Source of the DNA: UBA822 sp036336795 | GTDB taxonomy: Bacteria > Gemmatimonadota > Gemmatimonadetes > Longimicrobiales > Gaopeijiaceae | Assembly (NCBI GenBank): GCA_036336795.1 | Contig: JAYZFL010000020.1 | Span: forward strand, 1-40,740 | Direction of reading: 5' to 3' | Length of the DNA: 40,740 bases | Shown: piece after piece, positions 1 through 8,483 of the stretch | Layout: each line of letters begins with the position of its first letter | How positions within the stretch are numbered: the first letter of the stretch is position 1 | The notes under the pieces: generated by a model | Seen by the model: only the letters and a program-made list of their open reading frames with translations | What the model was told of the DNA's origin: nothing | The model's database searches: none | Made by a program: the position numbers and the translations under genes

Positions 1-1153
1 GGTGGGTCCTGATATCGACGCGCCCAGGGGTGCGATGGAGATCGACGCCACTGGCAAGCACGTGACGCCTGGGCTCATCGACCCCCATATCCATTCCGGG
101 GTCACCGCGATCAACGAAAGCGGTTTCGCCATCGTTCCCGAGGTGCGGATGGGCGACGTGGTGACGCACAACAACATCTGGATGTACCGCCAACTCGCTG
201 GCGGACTCACGACCGCTCACATCAAGCACGGCTCCGCGAACCCTATCGGAGGAGAAAACGTCTTCGTGAAACTCCGGTGGGGCTCCCTGCCCGATGACCT
301 CAAGCTGGAGGACGCGCCCCGGACGGTGAAATTTGCGTTGGGGGAGAACCCCAAGCGGCGTCAGGGGCGTTACCCGGACACTCGAATGGGAACGCAGGAG
401 ATCATCCGCGACCACTTCCTGGCCGCCCGTGACTACGAGCGGGAGTGGCAGCGGTGGGAGGCTAGCGGGGAAGGGATCCCCCCTCGTCGCGATCTGCGCA
501 TGGAGTCGATCCTCGACATCCTGAACCAAGAGCTTCTCATATCGTCGCACGGTTACCGGGCCGACGAATTTCTGGCTCTGGTCCGCCTGGCCGAGGAGTT
601 CGGCTTCCGGGTGCAGACCCTGCAGCACGGGATTGAGGCCTACAAGATCGCCCCCGAACTGGCTGCCTCTGGCGTGGCCGCAGTCGTATGGAGTGACTGG
701 GGTGGGTTCAAGATGGAAGCGTACGACGCTTCCGTGTACAACGCTCGCATCCTGATTGAGGCGGGCGTGGTGACGTCGCTCCACTCCGACAACAACGAGA
801 TCTCCAGCCGCATGAACTGGGAGGCGGGCAAGCTGCTACGCACCGGCCTCACTCAGGAGCAGGCGCTCTCGACGGTGACCAACCAGGCCGCGAAAGCTGT
901 AGCCATCGACGCCCGTGTGGGCTCGCTCGAGGCGGGCAAGGACGCCGATTTCGTCATCTGGAGTGGCAACCCTCTATCTCAATTTACCCGGGCCGAGCAG
1001 ACCTGGGTGGATGGCCGACGTTACTTCTCTCTTGAGGAGGATGCGGCCATGCGGCAGCAGATCGATCGTGAACGCACCCAACTCATACAGGCCATCCTCT
1101 CCGTTGCGGGGAACGGGGATGGCGACATGCGCGAGCGGCGCGGGAGCAACTGA
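1..1153 (+). CDS. Amidohydrolase (imidazolonepropionase-like), 5' truncated by window edge
   Basis: C-terminal 383 residues of a metal-dependent amidohydrolase; the first visible codon (GTG at 2) lies inside the N-terminal beta-sandwich, so the true start is upstream of the window. Counting from that codon, the first metal-binding motif is D-P-H-I-H (H29, H31), just after the family signature TPGLID. A candidate bridging lysine is K110 (VKFALGEN), further ligands are H183 (SSHG) and H209 (LQHG), and the catalytic Asp is D263 (HSDNNE). The end, GSLEAGKDADFVIWSGNPL, is the usual closing beta-sandwich. Family members hydrolyse cyclic amides or peptide-like bonds and are often exported in this type of bacterium; the N-terminus is not visible, so export is inferred from the downstream paralogue. 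It ends 2 bases before the next gene, so the two are co-transcribed. Substrate unknown. Confidence 0.93.
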   Translation, partial: VGPDIDAPRGAMEIDATGKHVTPGLIDPHIHSGVTAINESGFAIVPEVRMGDVVTHNNIWMYRQLAGGLTTAHIKHGSANPIGGENVFVKLRWGSLPDDLKLEDAPRTVKFALGENPKRRQGRYPDTRMGTQEIIRDHFLAARDYEREWQRWEASGEGIPPRRDLRMESILDILNQELLISSHGYRADEFLALVRLAEEFGFRVQTLQHGIEAYKIAPELAASGVAAVVWSDWGGFKMEAYDASVYNARILIEAGVVTSLHSDNNEISSRMNWEAGKLLRTGLTQEQALSTVTNQAAKAVAIDARVGSLEAGKDADFVIWSGNPLSQFTRAEQTWVDGRRYFSLEEDAAMRQQIDRERTQLIQAILSVAGNGDGDMRERRGSN

Positions 1154-1155
1154 CC

Positions 1156-2559
1156 ATGATTACGAACATGACCATGACGAAGAGAGGAGCCATGACGGGC
1201 TATCTGTCGAGGATCGGTGGTGTGACCGCAGTGACCCTGGCCGTAGCGATGGCAGCTGTGGCCGCCTTCCTGGTGTCACCAACCGCGGTAAGGGCGCAGG
1301 TGCGGATGACCGTCCCCGCCCAGTCCGAACCGGTGGCGTTACGGGGGGCCACCATCCACACCGTGACAAACGGGGTGATTGAGAACGGCACCATCTTGTT
1401 CGAAAACGGGGTGATCAGGGCGATCGGCACCGATGTAGAGATTCCCACAGGGACTCGCGTGGTGGATGTCTCGGGCAAGCACATCTACCCCGGGCTCATC
1501 GACGCCTACAGCACGGTGGGGATCAGCGAGATCGGCGCTGTGGACGTCTCGAGTGACGTCAACGAGCTGGGCGACTTCAACCCCAACGTGCGAGCTGCTG
1601 TGGCGGTCAACGCGGAGAGTCGCCATATCGGCACCACCCGCTCCGCCGGCGTGCTCGTGACCCTCACGACACCGGGCGGCGGCCTCATCTCCGGCATGTC
1701 GTCGGCAATGAGCCTTGAGGGGTGGGATTGGGAGGAGATGTCTATGGAGGCGGCGGCGGCCCTGAACGTGAACTGGCCCAACCCCAACCCCGGCGGGGGC
1801 CGTGGCCGTGGCTTTGGCTTTGGACCCGGCCCGCAGGAGCCCCCTCTCACCTACGCCGAGCAGGTCCAGCAGCTCAAGGACTTCTTTGCGGAGGCGCGGG
1901 CATACCGCGACGCCACCTCCGCGGGTGAAGAAGTGCGGACTGACTCGCGTTACGCCGCCATGATTCCGGCCCTCGACGGAGGGATCCCGGTAGTGGTGTC
2001 AGCGGACGGTGCCGCCCAGATCAACGATGCAATCACCTGGGCCCAGGAAGAGGGCGTGCGGCTCGTAATCCGTGGAGGGGGCGACGCCATTCACGTGGCC
2101 GACCGGTTGGTGGCCAACGATGTTCCGGTGATTCTCACCTCGACCATGGCGGCACCAGGCCGGGATTACGAGGGGTACGACGGAGCCTACGCCATGCCGG
2201 CCCGCCTTCACGAAGCGGGAGTAAGGTTCGCCATTTCAGGTGGCTCGGGATCCCTCTACACGAACCGACTGCCCTGGGAAGCAGGTGTTGCCGTAGCGTT
2301 TGGGCTCCCTGAAGAAGAAGCTCTCAAAGCAGTGACGATCAACGCTGCCGAGTTCATGGGGATCAGCGACCGGGTCGGTTCTCTGGAACCCGGAAAGCAG
2401 GCGACGCTCCTTATCACTACCGGAACCCCGCTGGACATGACCAGCGATATCGAGCAGTCCTACATCCAAGGCCGCGAGATCAACATGATGGACATCCAAA
2501 AGTTTTTCTTCGAGAAGTACATGGAGAAGTTGAGGCAACACAGGCGAGTGGTGAGCTAG
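1156..2559 (+). CDS. Exported amidohydrolase-fold protein with lost metal ligands (probable pseudoenzyme)
   Basis: 467-residue paralogue of the preceding protein, with a hydrophobic export signal (about residues 20-48, cleavage near V-R-A-Q). It keeps the amidohydrolase frame (YPGLIDAY at 111-118; GSLEPGKQATLLITTGTPLD near the end) but the expected metal ligands are absent. The HxH position reads Y118-S-T120, the SSHG histidine is replaced around D284, LQHG reads R-G-G (306-308), and the catalytic Asp position is about S364. A Gly/Arg/Pro-rich insertion lies at about residues 208-230. Several in-frame ATGs (1156, 1168, 1174, 1192) could start translation; 1156 is chosen because it follows the previous stop by 2 bases, and the signal peptide works with any of them. 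Likely a non-catalytic partner of the upstream enzyme, or an enzyme with a changed mechanism; this is inference. Confidence 0.88.
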   Translation: MITNMTMTKRGAMTGYLSRIGGVTAVTLAVAMAAVAAFLVSPTAVRAQVRMTVPAQSEPVALRGATIHTVTNGVIENGTILFENGVIRAIGTDVEIPTGTRVVDVSGKHIYPGLIDAYSTVGISEIGAVDVSSDVNELGDFNPNVRAAVAVNAESRHIGTTRSAGVLVTLTTPGGGLISGMSSAMSLEGWDWEEMSMEAAAALNVNWPNPNPGGGRGRGFGFGPGPQEPPLTYAEQVQQLKDFFAEARAYRDATSAGEEVRTDSRYAAMIPALDGGIPVVVSADGAAQINDAITWAQEEGVRLVIRGGGDAIHVADRLVANDVPVILTSTMAAPGRDYEGYDGAYAMPARLHEAGVRFAISGGSGSLYTNRLPWEAGVAVAFGLPEEEALKAVTINAAEFMGISDRVGSLEPGKQATLLITTGTPLDMTSDIEQSYIQGREINMMDIQKFFFEKYMEKLRQHRRVVS

Positions 2560-2731
2560 AGGATTGCTGCCCCTAAGAAGAGGCTCGCGCAGATAAGAAT
2601 GTAGTACTCAGGATCTCCTTGCTGAGAACCGTGCACAAAACCTCTCAGTTGGGAGGGGAGCGTCAAATCGATATCTCTTGATGAAGCTCGGTCCTATGGG
2701 TGAACGGGGGTCTCCGGTGTCACGAATGAGC

Positions 2732-3232
2732 CTACCGGTAATTCCCAAACTGCAACTCCACACCCCAATCTTTCCCGCGAAGAACCGCCATTGCCGCTTG
2801 GAGATCATCCTTGGAGGGGCTCGTGACTCGAAGCTCGTCACCCTGAATCTGAACCTGCACCCTTTTAAAGCCGTGGTCCTTGACGGCCTTCACCATCTTC
2901 TTGGCTGTCTCCTGGTCGATACCCTGCTTGAGAACGATACCCTGACGGGCCCGACCGAGCGTGCCGATCTCGATCTGGCCCTGATCGAGGTTTTTCACCG
3001 GCACATTTCGTCTGGAGAGCTTCTCGCGGACGACCTGTAGAAGGGCGCCGATCCGGTACTCGTCGTCCGCTTCAAGCCGTAGAGACCCCACTTTCCGGTC
3101 GAAGTCGATCGTGCAGTCGGTGCCCTTGAAGTCGTAGCGGGTGGCGACCTCCTTCCGAGCTTGGTTTACGGCATTGTCGACCTCCTGAAGGTCGACATCC
3201 GTGGAGACATCGAACGAGCTTTTCTTGGCCAT
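2732..3232 (-). CDS. yajQ: YajQ family nucleotide-binding protein
   Basis: 166-residue cytoplasmic protein matching the YajQ family along its full length: it begins MAKKSSFDVSTDVDLQEVDN, continues with TRYDFKG and the central RRNVPVKNLDQG segment, and ends with the short ...LQFGNYR type C-terminus. YajQ proteins have two RNP-like ferredoxin folds and bind nucleotides or RNA; some homologues (e.g. in Xanthomonas) bind cyclic di-GMP and modulate transcription. The ATG at 3232 is chosen because family similarity begins there and an AGGA lies just upstream; the in-frame extension to 3439 overlaps the neighbouring gene and is not YajQ-like. It lies 22 bases downstream of an exported hydrolase gene on the same strand and is probably co-transcribed. 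Identity is secure; its role here is not. Confidence 0.95.
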   Translation of the reverse strand: MAKKSSFDVSTDVDLQEVDNAVNQARKEVATRYDFKGTDCTIDFDRKVGSLRLEADDEYRIGALLQVVREKLSRRNVPVKNLDQGQIEIGTLGRARQGIVLKQGIDQETAKKMVKAVKDHGFKRVQVQIQGDELRVTSPSKDDLQAAMAVLRGKDWGVELQFGNYR

Positions 3233-3254
3233 AGCGATCCTATCCTTCTCGTGC

Positions 3255-5852
3255 TTACATCCTCCCGGCCTCTTCTGCCAGTTCCTCGTAGAGTGCCCGG
3301 GCCTCCTGAAACTGTTCAAGTACATGGTCGATCTCGGTCTGTGAACGCCAGTCCGGCCACTCCAGCGCCATCTCCGTGAGCTTGTCGACCCACTGGATAC
3401 CATACTCGGCCGAGGCTCGGTCTCTGATCGGTGCACCACCGACCATGATCCATACGGGGTTTGTGAACCCTTGAGCGAAGGAAGCGTCTAAGGGGAAGCT
3501 CTCCTCCGGAGCCCCGACCGCGCGAAGGTGGATCCAGCCGCTTCCGGTGATCTCCACTTCACCTTCGAATCCACCGCTCTGGCGATTTTCGGACAAGGGA
3601 ACCTCTGCGACCTCTTCCCCATTGTGGACTATAAAGGCCCGCATGAGCGGCGTGATCGATCGGACCCGAGCGGTCACGGAGACCGTTCCAGTTCCAGTAG
3701 GTAGTTCCAAAGTTTCTCCAGCAATACTTCCGTTTACCGTCAACTCGACCAAGGGCCCGTTGGTAACGAACGCGTGACCGTCCCGTAACCCCTTGAGCCA
3801 GCCGTCCATGGTCCGCTGACGGTCGTCGGGTCGCACGTAAGTCCGCGTGGCTCCGACCGTTGCTGTCCAGTGCAGGCTGCTGATCGCGTCCTCACCCCCC
3901 ACGGCAGTGATCCGGATGTCATTACTCCAAGCAGCGTACACAGGATAAAAGGGGCCTGAGCCCGCAGTCACCCATTCTAGAGCGTCGACGGTCCCGAGTG
4001 CAGCGTCCACTAGGAATCCCTTTGCTCCACCGAGATTGCCCGCAAGCGGATCGGCGTTTCCACGGAACGCGTGCACATAGCCGGTAGTGGCACCCTGCGC
4101 TTTCGCCTTCCTGAACATGTCGGTGTTGGAAGGATACAGGCTCTCGATGGCCGTGCCCTCGTATCCGGTTGTAAACGGAGAGATCAAGTGATCCTCCAAG
4201 CCCAACATGAACACATGACCATAGAAGGGTGGCCGATACTCTTCCCCCACGACGAGGACGCGGTCCGGTGTGGAGAGGGGATGGGCCTCGCCTCCGGGGA
4301 TGAAGAACTGGTAGTCAAGGATCCGATTGTCCTTGTTTGCGATCAATTCGTTGACAATGTCCTGATCCTCACCATCTGACATCATCATCATGTTCTCCAA
4401 TGTGTTGTGGAGGTTCCCCGCGTAATTCGTGTGGACGTGAGTGGATCCGTTGTGCCAGCCATCGGTCGAGAGGTCGGTCATGCGCCGGAGCGTCACCTCT
4501 ACCGTAGTGATCTCTCCGGCCCGCACCTCGATTTGCCGGCGTTCCGGGTAGAGCTCGAAGCCTTTCATGACGGTGAGGTCAGTCGACCCGGGCGGCAATT
4601 CGATGGTAAAGTTTCCGGTCGTGTGGAACATGTGGAATCCGCCTCGCTGTGCGATACGGGCGTAGGAGTCGGATGGGGCGTAGAATTTCCCGTCTGCTGC
4701 CGTGAGGAGCACACGGGCCGCTGTTGTTGCGCCGTCCGCTCGCACCGTCACCTTGAGAGTGCCCATCGGCTCCTTCCATCGACGCTCCGTGATGTTAATC
4801 CGGCGGCGGGACCCACCGTACGTCTCCAAGAGCTCGAGCTGAGGCAGCCCTCCCTCGTTTGAGATGAAGGCGATCCATTCACCATCTGGAGACCATCGCG
4901 GATGGAATGCGTCATGCTGGAAGAAGGTGAGCTTGTAGGGTTCTCCTCCCACCGTTGGTTGAACGTAGAGGTTGTTGAACTGGTCAGCTGTCCCTGAGGT
5001 TGAGGAGTAAATGAACCGCTTGCCGTCGATTGAGACGTCGGGCCGTGCGCGGTAAAGGGTTTGCTCTGCGAGCACAGTCTGCCGTTGTGCCATACCATTG
5101 GCCTCTGCCGGAACACGGATCACGTTGCCGGATCCCAGGGCGACATCGCGGTTTGAGACCAGCAATAGCTCGTTCCCATTCGGCAGCCAAGACGGATTGA
5201 TGTGCATGTCCTGATCGCCGAAATAGAGCCGTGCGCGGCCGAAGTTGTTGTCTGAAGAGACTGCGGCCACCTCCCCACTCCACTGGCCGTTGCGGATCGA
5301 TCGAATGTAGACATTGAAGTAACCGCTGGGTTCGGTAGAGACGTAAGCGACTCGGCTTCCGTCGGGGGAAAACACGGGGTCCACATAAATAAATTCGTCG
5401 TCCGTGAGGGAATGGGTCTCGCCGGATTGGACGTTGAGGATCTCCAATTGGATTGTATTCCCGCCGTCGTCAGCGGTGTAGATGATCCAGTTCCCATCGG
5501 GTGACCAGGTCGGCGACGAGTGATACTTGGTGCCACGTGTCAGTTCGGTAGCTACGCCGGTAGTGGGATCGATCGCCCATATGGAACCGGCCATGCCGAC
5601 CGCTATTGCCGTTCCGTCCGGGGACCATGCCGGCGCCCACGGCGTCGAACTGGGCGACGGCGGAAAGTAGAAGTTGTACATGTAGTTGCCCCCGTGGCGA
5701 GCCCACGGATAATTACCGAATCTCTCAGGGGGTGGGGCCTCCAACACGGTGGAACGCTCTTGGTCCGGGGGTGTGGTTTCGACGCCAACACAGGCGGCAA
5801 GTCCCAGGCTGAAGAGAAGAGATGTACGTAGGACTCTGAACGGCATGTTCAT
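3255..5852 (-). CDS. Exported PD40 beta-propeller / CehA-type metallohydrolase
   Basis: Large exported protein, about 865 residues. The N-terminus has a lipoprotein-like signal (LFSLGLAAC). The first half carries about six TolB/PD40 propeller repeats, seen as recurring motifs such as PAWSPDGTAIAV, PTWSPDGNWIIY, PVFSPDGSRVAY and PRWSPDGEWIAF. A beta-sandwich linker follows, then a CehA/McbA-like PHP metallohydrolase domain beginning DGWHNGSTHVHTNY, with further likely ligands in FYGHVFMLG, GYVHAFRG and VGGEDAI. This architecture is widespread in environmental bacteria and usually annotated only as CehA/McbA family; CehA itself hydrolyses the carbamate ester carbaryl, but the substrate here is unknown. 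The ATG at 5852 is preferred over 5873 because AAAGG lies 8 bases upstream of it; both give a plausible signal. First gene of a likely two-gene operon with yajQ. Confidence 0.9.
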   Translation of the reverse strand: MNMPFRVLRTSLLFSLGLAACVGVETTPPDQERSTVLEAPPPERFGNYPWARHGGNYMYNFYFPPSPSSTPWAPAWSPDGTAIAVGMAGSIWAIDPTTGVATELTRGTKYHSSPTWSPDGNWIIYTADDGGNTIQLEILNVQSGETHSLTDDEFIYVDPVFSPDGSRVAYVSTEPSGYFNVYIRSIRNGQWSGEVAAVSSDNNFGRARLYFGDQDMHINPSWLPNGNELLLVSNRDVALGSGNVIRVPAEANGMAQRQTVLAEQTLYRARPDVSIDGKRFIYSSTSGTADQFNNLYVQPTVGGEPYKLTFFQHDAFHPRWSPDGEWIAFISNEGGLPQLELLETYGGSRRRINITERRWKEPMGTLKVTVRADGATTAARVLLTAADGKFYAPSDSYARIAQRGGFHMFHTTGNFTIELPPGSTDLTVMKGFELYPERRQIEVRAGEITTVEVTLRRMTDLSTDGWHNGSTHVHTNYAGNLHNTLENMMMMSDGEDQDIVNELIANKDNRILDYQFFIPGGEAHPLSTPDRVLVVGEEYRPPFYGHVFMLGLEDHLISPFTTGYEGTAIESLYPSNTDMFRKAKAQGATTGYVHAFRGNADPLAGNLGGAKGFLVDAALGTVDALEWVTAGSGPFYPVYAAWSNDIRITAVGGEDAISSLHWTATVGATRTYVRPDDRQRTMDGWLKGLRDGHAFVTNGPLVELTVNGSIAGETLELPTGTGTVSVTARVRSITPLMRAFIVHNGEEVAEVPLSENRQSGGFEGEVEITGSGWIHLRAVGAPEESFPLDASFAQGFTNPVWIMVGGAPIRDRASAEYGIQWVDKLTEMALEWPDWRSQTEIDHVLEQFQEARALYEELAEEAGRM

Positions 5853-6059
5853 TATGACGACCTTTGCTTTCATGTGACCCGGCCCATAGCTTCACTCGCC
5901 CTAGGCCCATTCTCTCAAGAGATTGCGGTCTTTACAAGACATGTTCGGTGTCGGCTTGGCAAGACGACTCCCCTCCTTAGATCGGGGTCGAGAGATTGTC
6001 ACCGGAGCGGTGGCCCCTCCTCGGTTGCCGTGCCGTCACGTTGGGAGCATCATCACAGG

Positions 6060-6088
6060 GGTCGACCTAGGATTCTTTTGGGTCGACC
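6060..6088. promoter_or_regulatory. Duplicated GGTCGACC palindrome upstream of the S9 peptidase gene
   Basis: The 8-base palindrome GGTCGACC occurs at 6060-6067 and again at 6081-6088, 21 bases apart centre to centre (about two helical turns), ending 20 bases before the ATG at 6109. This geometry suits a tandem operator bound by a dimeric regulator. Because each copy is self-complementary, the two could instead pair as an 8-bp RNA hairpin with a 13-base loop near the ribosome-binding region. The seen part is the repeat; the function is inferred. Confidence 0.4.
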
Positions 6089-6108
6089 GGTAACTCATCG
6101 GCATTCCC

Positions 6109-8430
6109 ATGAAGAACCGATTGGCTTTTCTCACCATCCTCGTTATCACTCTTCCGCTCGGGGCTCAGGAACGGGCACCTTCAGGACTCACTGCCGCGGA
6201 CTACATGCGCGCTGAGCGGACACTGCGGGGCTATACGACGCCGTTGGTTCTTGGAGCCTCCGTCCGACCGACGTGGGTTTCAGGGGAACGATTCTGGTAT
6301 CAGAACCTTTTTCCACTGGGACTTGAGTTCGTCGTCGTCGACGCAGATGCAGGAACGCGCGCGAGGGCTTTCGACCACGCGGGGCTCAGCCGAGCGCTCT
6401 CCTCCGTCACGGGTGAGAATTACGACGACTTCCAGCTGCCATTTGCTCAATTTGAATTCATAGAAGGTGGTCGATCCATCAGTTTCGAGCTCAACGGCCG
6501 AAGCTACGTCTGTGATATCCGTGGAGAACGGTGTGCCGAACGCGAGTCGGAAAGTCGAGTTCGCAGCCGGTTTACAGTGACCTCGCCCGATGGGTCAGCA
6601 GCTGTATTCATTCGCGACCACAACCTTTGGGTACGGGATCTAGGCACCGGAGATGAGCGGCCACTCACGACGGATGGAGTGGAGGACTATGGTTACGCAA
6701 CGGACAACGCGGGATGGACCCGAAGTGATCGGCCCGTGGTTCTCTGGTCACCTGACTCTAAGAAAATCGCCACCTTCCAGCAGGATCAACGTGGGGTGGG
6801 GGAAATGTATCTGGTGGATACGAAGGTAGGTCACTCAACCCTTCAGGCTTGGAAGTACCCTCTCCCTGGTGACACTGTTATCCCAATGATCGAGCGGGTC
6901 GTGGTCCACCTCGACGGACCCCGTGTTGTGCGACTGGACATGCCGCCGGACGAGCACCGCTCGACCATTTGCGATCACGTTATTTGTCGGGGTGGCGGGT
7001 GGGCAGACGTTGAGTGGAGTTCCGACGGCTCCCACCTCGCGTTCGTCTCGTCGTCGCGAGACCATAAGCGTGCGCAGCTCCGCATCGCCGATCCGACAAC
7101 CGGCGCGATCCGCGATGTCATGGAAGAGACTGTCGAGACCTTCTTCGAGTCTGGGAAAGGCATGGTCAACTGGCATGTGCTTCCGGAAACAAATGAAGTG
7201 ATCTGGTTCTCGCAGCGGGACGACTGGGGCCATCTCTACCTTTACGATCTGGGGTCGGGCCGCCTGAAGAGTCGCATCACTGAAGGGAACTGGAATGTCC
7301 TCCAGGTCAGGCGTGTCGATCGCGAGGCCCGTACCCTCTACTTCACGGGTGTGGGACTTGAGCCGGGTGACCCTTACTTCGAGTACTTCTATCGTGTTGG
7401 ACTCGACGGCGGAGACCTCACACTACTCACCCCTGACAGTGCGAACCATGTCGTCACGATGTCGCCTTCGGGGAGCTACTTTGTAGACAGCTACTCGACA
7501 CCGGTTGTGCCGGCGGTCACTGTCGTGCGCTCAGTTGTGGATGGAAAGGCTTTGCTTACGCTAGAGGAAAGCGATATCTCACGGTTAGTCGAATCCGGGT
7601 GGCAGCCACCAATCCCGATTCAGGTGAAGGCGCGAGACGGGGTGACCGACATTCGCGGGCTGATGTACAGGCCGACCGGCTTCGACCCGGAACGGACCTA
7701 CCCTATTCTGAACTACCTTTATCCAGGGCCTCAATCCGGAAGTGTGGGAAGCCGCAGCTTTAACCCTTCCAGGGGCGACAAACAGGCTTTGGCCGAGCTT
7801 GGTTTTATCGTCGTCGAGGTAGATGCCATGGGTACACCGGGGCGCTCGAAGTCTTTCCATGAGGCGTACTATGGCAACATGGGCGATAATGGCATACCGG
7901 ATCAGATGGCCGCGATCACGGAGCTCGCTGAACGCTACCCTTGGATGGATCTTGACCGGGTTGGAATTTGGGGGCATTCAGGTGGCGGATTCGCCGCCGC
8001 CGCCGCAATCATGCGCTATCCCGATTTCTACAAAGTGGCGGTGTCACAGGCTGGAAATCACGACAACCGGAACTACGAGGATGACTGGGGCGAGAAGTGG
8101 CAGGGACTATTGGAAACATACTCTGACGGGACGACCAACTACGACAATCAGGCCAACCAACTTCTCGTTGAAAACCTAAAGGGAAAGCTCCTGCTCGCGC
8201 ACGGCACCATGGATTCAAACGTACCGCCGTCTAATACTCTCCTCGTAGTGGACCGGTTGATCGCAGCGAATAAGGACTTCGATCTGATCATGCTCCCAAA
8301 TCGGAGCCATGGGTTTGGGAATGAACCGTACATGATGCGGCGGCGGTGGGACTACTTCGTGCGCCATCTTCTCGGAGTTGAGCCTCCCGAGGGCTATGAG
8401 ATCGGAAAGTTGGAGCAGCCCATCTCTTAG
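6109..8430 (+). CDS. S9 family dipeptidyl-peptidase IV-like serine peptidase
   Basis: 773-residue exported prolyl-oligopeptidase-clan enzyme. A Sec signal ends near LPLGAQ (residues 13-20). The N-terminal DPP-IV-type propeller includes LWSPDSKKIATFQQD and related blades, and the C-terminal alpha/beta-hydrolase has the nucleophile motif GHSGGG with Ser624, the acid in HGTMDSNVPP (Asp702) and the base in NRSHGFG (His734), all in correct order and spacing. Length fits bacterial DPP-IV (about 700-780). Such enzymes remove N-terminal dipeptides, often X-Pro, from peptides in the periplasm. No strong ribosome-binding site precedes the ATG. It is divergent from the CehA-like gene, with 235-256 bases between them depending on that gene's start, and 53 bases before the next gene, also a secreted hydrolase. 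Complete and apparently active; exact peptide preference cannot be read from sequence. Confidence 0.95.
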   Translation: MKNRLAFLTILVITLPLGAQERAPSGLTAADYMRAERTLRGYTTPLVLGASVRPTWVSGERFWYQNLFPLGLEFVVVDADAGTRARAFDHAGLSRALSSVTGENYDDFQLPFAQFEFIEGGRSISFELNGRSYVCDIRGERCAERESESRVRSRFTVTSPDGSAAVFIRDHNLWVRDLGTGDERPLTTDGVEDYGYATDNAGWTRSDRPVVLWSPDSKKIATFQQDQRGVGEMYLVDTKVGHSTLQAWKYPLPGDTVIPMIERVVVHLDGPRVVRLDMPPDEHRSTICDHVICRGGGWADVEWSSDGSHLAFVSSSRDHKRAQLRIADPTTGAIRDVMEETVETFFESGKGMVNWHVLPETNEVIWFSQRDDWGHLYLYDLGSGRLKSRITEGNWNVLQVRRVDREARTLYFTGVGLEPGDPYFEYFYRVGLDGGDLTLLTPDSANHVVTMSPSGSYFVDSYSTPVVPAVTVVRSVVDGKALLTLEESDISRLVESGWQPPIPIQVKARDGVTDIRGLMYRPTGFDPERTYPILNYLYPGPQSGSVGSRSFNPSRGDKQALAELGFIVVEVDAMGTPGRSKSFHEAYYGNMGDNGIPDQMAAITELAERYPWMDLDRVGIWGHSGGGFAAAAAIMRYPDFYKVAVSQAGNHDNRNYEDDWGEKWQGLLETYSDGTTNYDNQANQLLVENLKGKLLLAHGTMDSNVPPSNTLLVVDRLIAANKDFDLIMLPNRSHGFGNEPYMMRRRWDYFVRHLLGVEPPEGYEIGKLEQPIS

Positions 8431-8483
8431 GAAATAATTAGCAGTGAGTGTAACCTATCAGCGGATTTGAATAGGAGGATTCC

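Noticed and set aside
2606..2633. CTCAG/CTGAG stem between convergent genes as a terminator
   Set aside because: The stem is only five bases with a ten-base loop and no T-run.
3233..3439. N-terminal extension of yajQ on the minus strand
   Set aside because: It overlaps the end of the upstream gene, is Arg/Ser-rich and not family-like; the YajQ start at 3232 has its own ribosome-binding site.
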